From Pseudomonadota bacterium (GTDB taxonomy: Bacteria > Pseudomonadota > Alphaproteobacteria > Rhizobiales > Beijerinckiaceae), in NCBI GenBank assembly GCA_028876585.1, contig JAGWRL010000105.1, forward strand, positions 1 to 16,705: a stretch of DNA of 16,705 bases. Direction: 5' to 3'. The notes under the pieces are model-generated. The model was not told the origin of the DNA, made no database searches, and saw nothing but the letters and a program-made list of their open reading frames with translations. Position numbers and translations under genes: made by a program. Below are positions 8,126 through 14,827 of the stretch, one piece after another. How positions within the stretch are numbered: the first letter of the stretch is position 1; every line of letters begins with the position of its first letter.

Positions 8126-9342
8126 TGAAAGAGCCGCTGATTCCGGTCGCCGAGGCGCTCGCCCGCGTGCTCGCCGCCGCCAAGCCGCTCGAAGCCGAGG
8201 AGGTCGCGCTGGCGCGCGCGTTCGGGCGCACGCTGGCGGCGCCGGTCATCGCCGGCCGCACCCAGCCCCCCTTCGCCAATTCGGCGATGGACGGTTACGC
8301 CTTGCGCGCCGCCGACGCCGGCCAGCCGTTGCGCGTGGTGGGCGAATCCGCCGCCGGGCGCGGCTTCGACGGCGCGATTGGCCCAGGCGAGGCGGCGCGC
8401 ATCTTTACCGGCGCGCCGCTGCCCGCCGGCGCCGATTCCGTCGCCTTGCAGGAGGACGCGCGCCGCGACGGCGACGTCGTGACGCTGCACGCGCCGGTCA
8501 AAGCGGGCGACAACATCCGCGGCGTCGGGCTCGATTTCCGCGAAGGCGAGCCGCTGCTGGCGGCGGGGCGGCGGCTAAGCGCGCGCGACGTGGCGCTGGT
8601 GGCCGCGGCCAACCGGCCGAGCGTGCGGGTGACGCGCCAACCCCGCGTAGCGATTCTGGCCACCGGCGACGAATTGCGCGCGCCCGGCGAGGCTTTGGGG
8701 CCGGCGCAGATCGTCGCCTCCAACAATTTCTTCGTCGCCGGGCTGGCGCGTGCGCAAGGCGGCGAGCCGATCGACCTCGGCATCGCCCCCGACCGGCCGG
8801 AGGCTTTGGCCGAGCGGATCGCGGCGGCGCGCGCCGCCAGGGCCGACGTGCTGGTGACGCTCGGCGGCGCCTCGGTCGGCGATTACGATCTGGTGCAGCA
8901 GGCGCTGCGCGACGCGGGCATGCAGCTCGGCTTCTGGCGCATCGCCATGCGCCCGGGCAAACCGCTGATGTTCGGCCGCATCGGCGACATGCTGGCGCTC
9001 GGCCTGCCCGGCAATCCCACCTCCTCGGCGGTGTGCGGGCTGTTGTTCCTGGCGCCGATGCTGCGCGCCCTGTCGGGCGACCCCGACGCCGGCGCCGACC
9101 GCAGCCGCACGGCGACGCTGGCCGTCGACCTGCCCGCCAATGGCGTGCGCGAGGATTACATGCGGGCGACGCTGGCGCGCACGAACGGCGGCTGGACCGC
9201 GACGCCGGCGCGCGACCAGGATTCCTCGCTGGTGCGCACTTTGGCCGACGCGCAGGCGCTGATCGTGCGGCCACCGCACGCCCCGCCCGCCCACGCCGGC
9301 GAGCCCTGCCGCGTGCTGCGCTTCGACGCGCTCGGGGGGTGA
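8125..9342 (+). CDS. moeA: Molybdopterin molybdenumtransferase MoeA
   Basis: This 405-residue protein inserts molybdate into adenylylated molybdopterin. Domain order is that of MoeA: N-terminal segment with PPFANSAMDGYAL (about 49-61) and FTGAPLPAGAD; MoCF-binding domain with ATGDEL and TLGGASVGDYD (245-255); WRIAMRPGKPL; GLPGNPTSS (293-301); and a C-terminal beta-barrel. The start ATG at 8125 overlaps the moaC stop (TGATG) and has GGAGG four bases upstream, so the longer frame running back into moaC is not used. No lexA follows, although trpC-moaC-moeA-lexA is a familiar order in Hyphomicrobiales; a convergent hydrolase gene lies 4 bp beyond the stop. Confidence 0.96.
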   Translation: MKEPLIPVAEALARVLAAAKPLEAEEVALARAFGRTLAAPVIAGRTQPPFANSAMDGYALRAADAGQPLRVVGESAAGRGFDGAIGPGEAARIFTGAPLPAGADSVALQEDARRDGDVVTLHAPVKAGDNIRGVGLDFREGEPLLAAGRRLSARDVALVAAANRPSVRVTRQPRVAILATGDELRAPGEALGPAQIVASNNFFVAGLARAQGGEPIDLGIAPDRPEALAERIAAARAARADVLVTLGGASVGDYDLVQQALRDAGMQLGFWRIAMRPGKPLMFGRIGDMLALGLPGNPTSSAVCGLLFLAPMLRALSGDPDAGADRSRTATLAVDLPANGVREDYMRATLARTNGGWTATPARDQDSSLVRTLADAQALIVRPPHAPPAHAGEPCRVLRFDALGG

Positions 9343-9346
9343 AGCG

Positions 9347-10120
9347 TCAGGCGTAAAGCGTGCGGCGGAAGAAGGCGGCGGTTTCGGCCCGCGCCGCCTC
9401 GCCCGCCTCGCGGTTGGGCGTGAACGCGACCTCGCCGCCCTGCCCCTGCCGCGCCATCGGGTCGCGCACGATTCGCGCCGCCTCGTCGACCTGATCGAAG
9501 CCGTGCGTCGCCTGCGGATAGACGATCACGCTGAGGCTGGCGCGGTCGGACGGATCGAGCGATTGCGCCAGCCTGGGCGCGGCGTCGGGCGCGTCGTAAT
9601 CGTCGGCCGCGCCGCATTGCAGCAGGATCGGCGCGCCGGTGAGATCGCGGAATTCATAGCCGGGAACGTTGTTGTAGAGCCAGCACACGGGATAAAGCGG
9701 CGCGTGGGCGGCGAAGCGCTCGCCGTTGCGCAGATAGCGGCGCGAAACCGCGCGCGTCGCCGTCAGCATGGCGAGCACGCCGCCCCAGGAAAAGCCGAGC
9801 ACGCCGATCCGCAGCGCGTCGAACTCCGGCCGCGTCGTCAGATAGCGGAAGGCGCCGAACACGTCGGGAAAGGTGTCGGCGACGCTTTTGGGCCGATCCA
9901 GCCCGCCCGTCAGCCCGCGCGGACGCCACATGTCGATTTCGAGGCTCGACAGGCCGGCCGCGGCGAGCGCTTCGGCATAGGCGCGGCCGCGGCTGTCGGG
10001 GCCGGACGAGCCATGCGCGATGACGACGACGGCGCGGCCGTCGACGATTCGCAGCGTGCCCGGCACGCGCAGCGGCGAGACCGCGCCTTCGCCGGGAAAC
10101 TCAACCGATTCGACCCGCAT
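9347..10120 (-). CDS. Dienelactone hydrolase family protein (alpha/beta hydrolase)
   Basis: The 257-residue protein has an alpha/beta-hydrolase core with nucleophile Ser111 in the elbow GFSWGG (109-114), an acid residue in the GAADDYD loop (most likely Asp173 or Asp176) and His206 in ATHGFD. AHGSSGPD (35-42) forms the oxyanion loop. The layout matches the dienelactone hydrolase (DLH) family, but with Ser instead of the Cys of true dienelactone hydrolases, so it is probably an esterase or lactonase of unknown substrate. No signal peptide is seen. It is convergent with moeA (4 bp apart) and divergent from the cyclase gene, with 68 bp between starts. Function beyond hydrolase is not supported. 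Confidence 0.88.
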   Translation of the reverse strand: MRVESVEFPGEGAVSPLRVPGTLRIVDGRAVVVIAHGSSGPDSRGRAYAEALAAAGLSSLEIDMWRPRGLTGGLDRPKSVADTFPDVFGAFRYLTTRPEFDALRIGVLGFSWGGVLAMLTATRAVSRRYLRNGERFAAHAPLYPVCWLYNNVPGYEFRDLTGAPILLQCGAADDYDAPDAAPRLAQSLDPSDRASLSVIVYPQATHGFDQVDEAARIVRDPMARQGQGGEVAFTPNREAGEAARAETAAFFRRTLYA

Positions 10121-10188
10121 ACCCCGCCCCTTCTTACGCCCGCGCTGAATCCGACTATCTAGTCACAACACCGGGTGGAGGAAATCCC

Positions 10189-11469
10189 ATGCTCGCCGAC
10201 ATGCGCTCTTTGGCCGGCGCGAAGCGCCTGTTCGCCGACGCGCGCACGCGCGCCATCGCCGACCTCTATGTCTGGACGATGGAAGCCGGCCTGCACGGCG
10301 CGAGCGCGGCCGAATTGTTCGACGGCTATTGCCGCCGCGTGGTCGAGGCCGGCGCGGCGCTGTTGCGCGGCCATGTCTCGACGCAAACGCTGCATCCGCA
10401 ATGGACCGGCTACGGCTACACCTGGAAGCGCCGGCTCAACACGGTGCATGAGCAGCAGTTCGCCCGCGTCGAGACGCCGACGTCGGCCTGGCTGCAAAGC
10501 CCGTTCGTGCATCTGATCGAGCGCGCCCGCGCCGGCGAGCCGACGCCGTCCATGCGCCGCCGGCTGGCGCACGGCCCCGAGCAACGCGATTTTCCCTCGC
10601 TGATCGAGTTCCACGCCGACGGCGCGACCGACTATTACGCCATCGTCTACACCTTTGGGCTGCGCGGCGATCCCGCCCATGGCGCGGGCGTGGTGCTGTC
10701 GTTCACCTCCGACGCGCCCGACGGCTTCGAGCCCGAGCAGATCACCCTGTTCGAGGCGACGCTGCCCGGCCTCGCGCTGGCGCTGAAGGCGCACGCCGGG
10801 CACGACATCGCCTCCAGCCTGCTGCGCACTTATCTCGGCGAGGACGCGGGACGGCGGGTGCATCAGGGCGCGGTGGTGCGCGGCGCCAACGACAGCCTGC
10901 GCGCCGTCGTCTGGTACGCCGACCTCAAAGGCTTCACCGCGGTCAGCGACGCCTGGCCGGGACCGGCGGTGATCGACATGCTCGACGACGCCTTCGAGGC
11001 GCTGACCGCGCCGTTGCGGGCGCGCGGCGGGCAGGTGCTCAAATTCATCGGCGACGCGATGCTGGCGACCTTCGCCGTCGATGGAGAACAGGAAGCGATG
11101 GTGTGCGCGCGGGCGCTCGACGCGGCCGAGGAGGCCCTGGCGTCGCTGGCGCGCGACAACGAACGCCGCGCCCTGGCGGGCCTGCCGACGGTCGAAGCCG
11201 ACATCGCGTTGCATCTGGGGGAAGTGCTGTACGGCAATGTCGGCGCGGCCGATCGGCTCGATTTCACCGTGATCGGACCGGCCGTGAACGAAGCGGCGCG
11301 GATCGAGCGTCTGTGCGACGCGCTCGGCCGTCATATTCTGGCGTCGGAGCGGTTCGCGCTGGCGGCGGAGCAATGCGGCGGCCGGCTGGCGCCGCTGGGC
11401 CGCCATGCCCTGCGCGGCGTCGCCGCCGCGCAGACGATTTATGGTCTGGCGCCCGAGGCGCGGCCTTAG
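10189..11469 (+). CDS. Class III adenylate/guanylate cyclase
   Basis: The 426-residue protein has a C-terminal class III cyclase domain (about 235-420) with every catalytic residue in place: metal-binding Asp245 (YADLKGF) and Asp289 (FIGDAM), base-selecting Lys285 and Asp358 (LDFTVIG), and Asn367/Arg371 (NEAARIE) for the transition state. Lys with Asp at the two base-selecting positions is the adenine-type pair, so the product is most likely cAMP. The N-terminal 200 residues form a soluble domain without a membrane segment or a family I can name; it contains a Trp/Tyr-rich block near residues 70-85 and could be a sensor. A GGAGG seven bases upstream supports the start. The stop overlaps that of the mucR-like gene on the other strand. 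Confidence 0.93.
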   Translation: MLADMRSLAGAKRLFADARTRAIADLYVWTMEAGLHGASAAELFDGYCRRVVEAGAALLRGHVSTQTLHPQWTGYGYTWKRRLNTVHEQQFARVETPTSAWLQSPFVHLIERARAGEPTPSMRRRLAHGPEQRDFPSLIEFHADGATDYYAIVYTFGLRGDPAHGAGVVLSFTSDAPDGFEPEQITLFEATLPGLALALKAHAGHDIASSLLRTYLGEDAGRRVHQGAVVRGANDSLRAVVWYADLKGFTAVSDAWPGPAVIDMLDDAFEALTAPLRARGGQVLKFIGDAMLATFAVDGEQEAMVCARALDAAEEALASLARDNERRALAGLPTVEADIALHLGEVLYGNVGAADRLDFTVIGPAVNEAARIERLCDALGRHILASERFALAAEQCGGRLAPLGRHALRGVAAAQTIYGLAPEARP

Positions 11470-11942
11470 CGCGCCGCCTTGGCGACGCCGCGCGACGACT
11501 TGCCTTTGCGCGACTTGCCGAAACCGCTGGCCTTGGCCAACGCCGAACGGCGGGCGGCGAAAGAGGCCGCCACCATCGGATAATCCGGCGGCAGCCGCCA
11601 CTTCTGCCGGTAGGCCTCCGGCGACATCCCAAGCTTGGCGAGATGGAAGCGCAAGGTCCGGTACTTCTTGCCGTTTTCGAGGCTGATGAGGAAATCGGGG
11701 GTCACCGATTCCCGGATCATCGAGGCGGTCGCCACCGGCGCCGGGGCCGGTTGCGGGGCGGCGACGTTCGATAGCCGCGAAAAGGTCGCGTGCACGGATT
11801 CCACCAGCGTTTTCAGCTCGCTCGCGGGAATGGCGTTGTTGGCCACGAAGGCTTTGACAACGTCAGCGGTCAATTCAGTGATATCTACCTGGCTCAAGGC
11901 GCCCTCAAGATGTTCTAGTGTGAAACCTCCGTGACGCAACAT
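11466..11942 (-). CDS. MucR/Ros-family transcriptional regulator lacking zinc ligands
   Basis: The 158-residue protein has the MucR layout: an N-terminal oligomerisation region (ITELTADVVKAFVANN, 21-36), a Pro/Ala linker, and a DNA-binding domain (about 80-135) with VTPDFL, GKKYRTLRFHL, YRQKW and DYPMVA, followed by a Lys/Arg-rich tail. MucR/Ros proteins are H-NS-like regulators that bind AT-rich DNA. The usual Cys-x2-Cys/Asp of the zinc finger is replaced by Ser87 and Asn90, and only His100 of the His ligands is kept; the whole protein has no cysteine. The start is uncertain: the ATG at 11942 is used here, while a TTG at 11897 with GAGG just upstream would give a more typical N-terminus, and an in-frame ATG at 12005 would add 21 residues. 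Confidence 0.88.
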   Translation of the reverse strand: MLRHGGFTLEHLEGALSQVDITELTADVVKAFVANNAIPASELKTLVESVHATFSRLSNVAAPQPAPAPVATASMIRESVTPDFLISLENGKKYRTLRFHLAKLGMSPEAYRQKWRLPPDYPMVAASFAARRSALAKASGFGKSRKGKSSRGVAKAAR

Positions 11943-12157
11943 CCCGACCGCCACACCCGGAACCCTGCGCCGCGAGATAGATTGCGTTTTTGCGTTTAAG
12001 AACACCGCCCACGATTGGCCCTTCGCCGTGCGACTTATGATGCCCTTGCCTGCAATTTGAAAGTTTACTGCTGAACTTCCTGTTTGTCGAGATCGCCAGC
12101 CGCCGTTTCCCCAGCGTCATAAAACAGACAGATTGCGAATGTGTGCAATTATCCATA

Positions 12158-12187
12158 ATTATAGCGGTTAATACATTGGCCTCGCAA
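12158..12187 (-). promoter_or_regulatory. Candidate sigma70-type promoter facing the mucR-like gene
   Basis: On the minus strand TTGCGA (12187-12182) is followed after 18 bases by a perfect TATAAT (12163-12158). It points towards the mucR-like start about 215 bases downstream, implying a long leader or an additional short transcript. Seen by eye only; perfect -10 boxes are rare in DNA this rich in GC. Confidence 0.5.
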
Positions 12188-12278
12188 CCGTGAAGCAACG
12201 CCCATTGCAAAACCACCAATGCGATGTTTTCGACCGCACGCCAGATCGGCGCCAATGCAATGCGTTAGTGAAAATTTA

Positions 12279-12297
12279 CAATTGATGATCGCAATTG
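12279..12297. repeat. Paired CAATTG palindromes, possible operator
   Basis: Two copies of the palindrome CAATTG start 13 bases apart (12279-12284 and 12292-12297), separated by ATGATCG. They lie upstream of the candidate minus-strand promoter in AT-rich DNA. An operator role is inference. Confidence 0.35.
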
Positions 12298-12372
12298 GCA
12301 GGACATTTGCGAGTACAAAACGGGCCGCCTTCGCCCTGATTTCAACTTTTCGCGATCGTCATACGTTTTTTC

Positions 12373-12393
12373 GTTGAGGATTTTTGCCTCAAC
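12373..12393. repeat. Perfect 7-bp hairpin A
   Basis: GTTGAGG (12373-12379) and CCTCAAC (12387-12393) pair perfectly around a 7-base AT-rich loop. No U-run follows on the 3' side of either strand (the T-run at 12365-12371 is on the 5' side in plus sense), so it does not look like an intrinsic terminator. Confidence 0.55.
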
Positions 12394-12395
12394 AA

Positions 12396-12412
12396 TGCGG
12401 CAAGATGCCGCA
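12396..12412. repeat. Perfect 7-bp hairpin B
   Basis: TGCGGCA (12396-12402) and TGCCGCA (12406-12412) pair perfectly around a 3-base loop, two bases from hairpin A. Tandem stems of this kind are typical of structured RNAs or operators; neither is shown. Confidence 0.55.
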
Positions 12413-12486
12413 ACTTGTGAATTTCCGCGAAGGAAGGCCAGGCAACGCGGCGAAGCCGGCAAGCAAGCCGCCGGCACGGCTAGGAA

Positions 12487-13812
12487 TCACGCGAATCGGC
12501 GCATGATTCGCGCCATCGCCTCCGGCCCCGCGCGCACCGTCATATGGATGCGCCCGTCGGGATCGTCGCGGCGGGTCATCACTTCCGCATGTTCGTAGAG
12601 CCAGTGCAGCGCGCGCCCATCCGCGCCGTCGAGATCGAGATCGACGGTGCGGCGCTCGCGCGCCAGCCGCGTCTCGATCGCCTCCAGCAGAGCGTCGAGC
12701 CCCTCCCCGGTCAGCGCCGAGACGGGAATCGCCTGCAAAGAGGCGGCGCCCAGGGCGGCGCGGTGCTCGTCGTCGAGCCGGTCGACTTTGTTCCAGACTT
12801 CGATCAATTTCTCGTCAGCGCGATCGACGCCGAGATCGGCCAGGATCGCGTCGACGTCCTCGGCCTGCGCCTGCGCGTCGACATGGCTGATGTCGCGCAC
12901 ATGCAGGATGACGTCGGCCGCCAGCACTTCCTCCAGCGTGGCGCGGAAGGCGGAAATCAGCAAAGTCGGCAGATCGGAGATGAAGCCGACCGTATCGGAC
13001 AAGATCGCCGTTCCGCCATGCGGCAGGCGGATCGCGCGCATCGTCGGGTCGAGCGTGGCGAACAGCATGTCGGCCGCCATCACTTCCGCCCGCGTCAGCC
13101 GGTTGAACAGCGTCGACTTGCCGGCGTTGGTGTAGCCGACCAGCGCGACAATGGGGAACGGGACCTGCTGGCGGCTCTCGCGATGCAGCGTGCGCGTCTT
13201 TTTGACCTGTTCGAGATCGCGCTTGATGCGGATCATCCGCTCCTGAATCAGCCGGCGGTCGGTCTCGATCTGGGTTTCGCCGGGGCCGCCGAGGAAGCCG
13301 AAGCCGCCGCGCTGGCGCTCAAGGTGGGTCCAGGAGCGCACCAGCCGCGATTTCTGGTAATCGAGATGGGCGAGTTCGACCTGCAACGACCCTTCCGCCG
13401 TGCGAGCGCGCCGGCCGAAGATTTCCAGGATCAGCCCGGTGCGGTCGATCACCTTGGCGGCGAAGGCTTTTTCCAGGTTGCGCTGTTGCACCGGCGACAG
13501 CGCGCAATCCATCACGACGAGCGAAACCTCCTCGTCCTTCACCCGCGCGGCGATCTCATCGACCTTGCCCTTGCCGAGATAGGTCGCCGGACGCACGGCG
13601 CCGAGCATCGCCACCTGCGAACCCACCACCGCCAGGTCGATGGCGGCGGCGAGGCCGACCGCCTCCTCCCGCCGCGCCTCGGTCGAGCGCGTCGGCCCCT
13701 CGCCGCGCGAGAGATAGGGACAGACGACCAGCGTCCTCGTATGCGCGGCGACCGCCTTCTCGCGACGGCCCCCGCCGGTGTCGACCGCGTCCCCGTTCGG
13801 GCTGTCGATCAA
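12487..13812 (-). CDS. hflX: GTPase HflX
   Basis: The 441-residue protein is a ribosome-associated GTPase that splits stalled or hibernating 70S ribosomes. It has the N-terminal HflX domain with the Gly-rich linker [15 protein letters not shown], then the G domain: G1 GYTNAGKST (226-234), G3 DTVGF, G4 NKVD and G5 SALTG. Length is normal. The start is a TTG at 13812 that shares bases with the hfq stop codon (TTGA); no ATG or GTG is available before the conserved domain, so initiation probably depends on ribosomes finishing hfq. It is the second gene of the usual hfq-hflX pair. Downstream a GCCGGC inverted repeat (12455-12475) could fold but lacks a T-run. Confidence 0.95.
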   Translation of the reverse strand: MIDSPNGDAVDTGGGRREKAVAAHTRTLVVCPYLSRGEGPTRSTEARREEAVGLAAAIDLAVVGSQVAMLGAVRPATYLGKGKVDEIAARVKDEEVSLVVMDCALSPVQQRNLEKAFAAKVIDRTGLILEIFGRRARTAEGSLQVELAHLDYQKSRLVRSWTHLERQRGGFGFLGGPGETQIETDRRLIQERMIRIKRDLEQVKKTRTLHRESRQQVPFPIVALVGYTNAGKSTLFNRLTRAEVMAADMLFATLDPTMRAIRLPHGGTAILSDTVGFISDLPTLLISAFRATLEEVLAADVILHVRDISHVDAQAQAEDVDAILADLGVDRADEKLIEVWNKVDRLDDEHRAALGAASLQAIPVSALTGEGLDALLEAIETRLARERRTVDLDLDGADGRALHWLYEHAEVMTRRDDPDGRIHMTVRAGPEAMARIMRRFA

Positions 13813-14060
13813 TGATGTTCGCCGTCTTCGACCGCTTCGAGCATCTGGATCGGCGCGGCCGGCATGATGGTGGAGATGGCGTGCTTATAGACGAGCTGCG
13901 AATGGCCGTCGCGGCGCAGCAGCACGCAGAAATTGTCGAACCAGGTGACGAAACCCTGCAACTTCACGCCGTTGACCAGGAAGATCGTGACCGACGTTTT
14001 GCTCTTGCGCACATGATTCAGGAACGTGTCCTGCAAGTTTTGCGCTTTTTCCGAGGCCAT
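13809..14060 (-). CDS. hfq: RNA chaperone Hfq
   Basis: The 83-residue hexameric Sm-like protein binds small RNAs and A/U-rich mRNA sites. The Sm1 motif ([19 protein letters not shown]) and Sm2 motif ([10 protein letters not shown]) are intact, including the Gln near the N-terminus (AQNLQD) and the YKHA proximal-face residues. The ATG at 14060, giving [11 protein letters not shown], is chosen because it matches the family N-terminus; upstream in-frame ATGs at 14072 and 14075 would add four or five residues without a ribosome-binding site. The stop overlaps the hflX TTG start. Its promoter should lie in the 123 bp up to the nuclease gene, where no strong boxes were seen. Confidence 0.97.
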   Translation of the reverse strand: MASEKAQNLQDTFLNHVRKSKTSVTIFLVNGVKLQGFVTWFDNFCVLLRRDGHSQLVYKHAISTIMPAAPIQMLEAVEDGEHH

Positions 14061-14183
14061 GGTTGATCCCATCATGTTGGGCCGAGAGGTGCGGCCGGGC
14101 AGCGACCACCCCGTTCAGATGGGGCGGCCGCCGGTCCTATACCATGCGGCTTGCGCGGCGCCATTCCCCTCTTCGTCGCTGTT

Positions 14184-14720
14184 CTAACGCGACGCCACGC
14201 CCTGCGGGTCCACGCCTTGCGCAAAAATCGCCTCGAAATCATGTTCGAACCGGCGCACTGTGGCGGAATCGTCGGTCAGCAGCAGGTCGTTGTCCTGCCG
14301 CGACAGGCCGGCGCGCGAGAAATTGCCCGATCCGGTGCGCAGCCGCGCGCCGTCGACCGCATAGGCTTTCATGTGCATCAGCACGCCCGAGGGTTTGACC
14401 CGCGCCTCGACGCCGGGCTTGGCGATGAGATCGCCGAGTTCGCCGGCGTGACTTTCGAATTCGCCGTGGTCGAAATAGAGCCGCACCGCGACGCCGCGGT
14501 CGGCCGCGTCGCCCAGCGCCTCGATCACCGCCGCGTCGGACAGCACATAGGCCGCCATGTCGATGCTGGTCCCGGCGTCGTTGAGCAAAGCGACGTCGAT
14601 CGCCTCCAGGTTTTCCTGCGGGGCGTAATGGATTTCCACCGTCGCCGCCTGGGCGAAGGTGGCGAAGGCGAGCAGCGGCGGCAGGAAAAAGCGCAAGGGT
14701 GCGTTCCCGGTTCGAGACAA
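14184..14720 (-). CDS. Exported single-HKD phospholipase-D-like nuclease
   Basis: The 178-residue product carries an N-terminal signal peptide (hydrophobic core about residues 9-23, cleavage after AQA near residue 25), a PLD-superfamily fold and one HKD motif, His-x-Lys-x4-Asp in HMKAYAVD, followed by GSGNFSRAG. A single HKD and this length match the Nuc-type endonucleases, which dimerise to build one active site. It is therefore probably a periplasmic nuclease or phosphodiesterase. The start is a TTG at 14720 without a clear ribosome-binding site; a second TTG at 14696 has GGGAA upstream and would still leave a workable signal peptide. It lies 123 bp upstream of hfq on the same strand and is divergent from the molybdoenzyme gene. 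Confidence 0.87.
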   Translation of the reverse strand: MSRTGNAPLRFFLPPLLAFATFAQAATVEIHYAPQENLEAIDVALLNDAGTSIDMAAYVLSDAAVIEALGDAADRGVAVRLYFDHGEFESHAGELGDLIAKPGVEARVKPSGVLMHMKAYAVDGARLRTGSGNFSRAGLSRQDNDLLLTDDSATVRRFEHDFEAIFAQGVDPQGVASR

Positions 14721-14827
14721 GCGGAGAACAGAACGCGAAACAGGTTGCGGCCGCGTTAAGAGGCGGGGCTTGCGCCAAACTTGCGAGCGGGAAAGAAGGC
14801 GTTCATCCTGGCGCCGAGGAGACTTTG

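Larger units (their letters stand above)
11943..12486. other. 544-bp AT-rich intergenic region between hflX and the mucR-like gene
   Basis: No credible gene is seen. Base composition falls well below the surrounding DNA: 21 of 60 bases are G or C at 12121-12180 and 26 of 60 at both 12241-12300 and 12361-12420, against a visibly much more GC-rich surrounding coding sequence. It holds GCAATT three times (12052, 12145, 12291), two CAATTG palindromes (12279-12284 and 12292-12297), a sigma70-like promoter on the minus strand, and two adjacent perfect hairpins. The reading frames that cross it show no family features and low-complexity composition. Confidence 0.8.

Noticed and set aside
11905..12255. 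A 116-codon minus-strand frame and a 70-codon frame (12265-12477) in the AT-rich intergenic region.
   Set aside because: Neither has a ribosome-binding site or family features; the first overlaps the mucR-like start in another frame and the second spans both hairpins.
12455..12475. GCCGGC inverted repeat just downstream of hflX as an intrinsic terminator.
   Set aside because: The stem is short, each arm is itself a palindrome common in GC-rich DNA, and no T-run follows on the minus strand.
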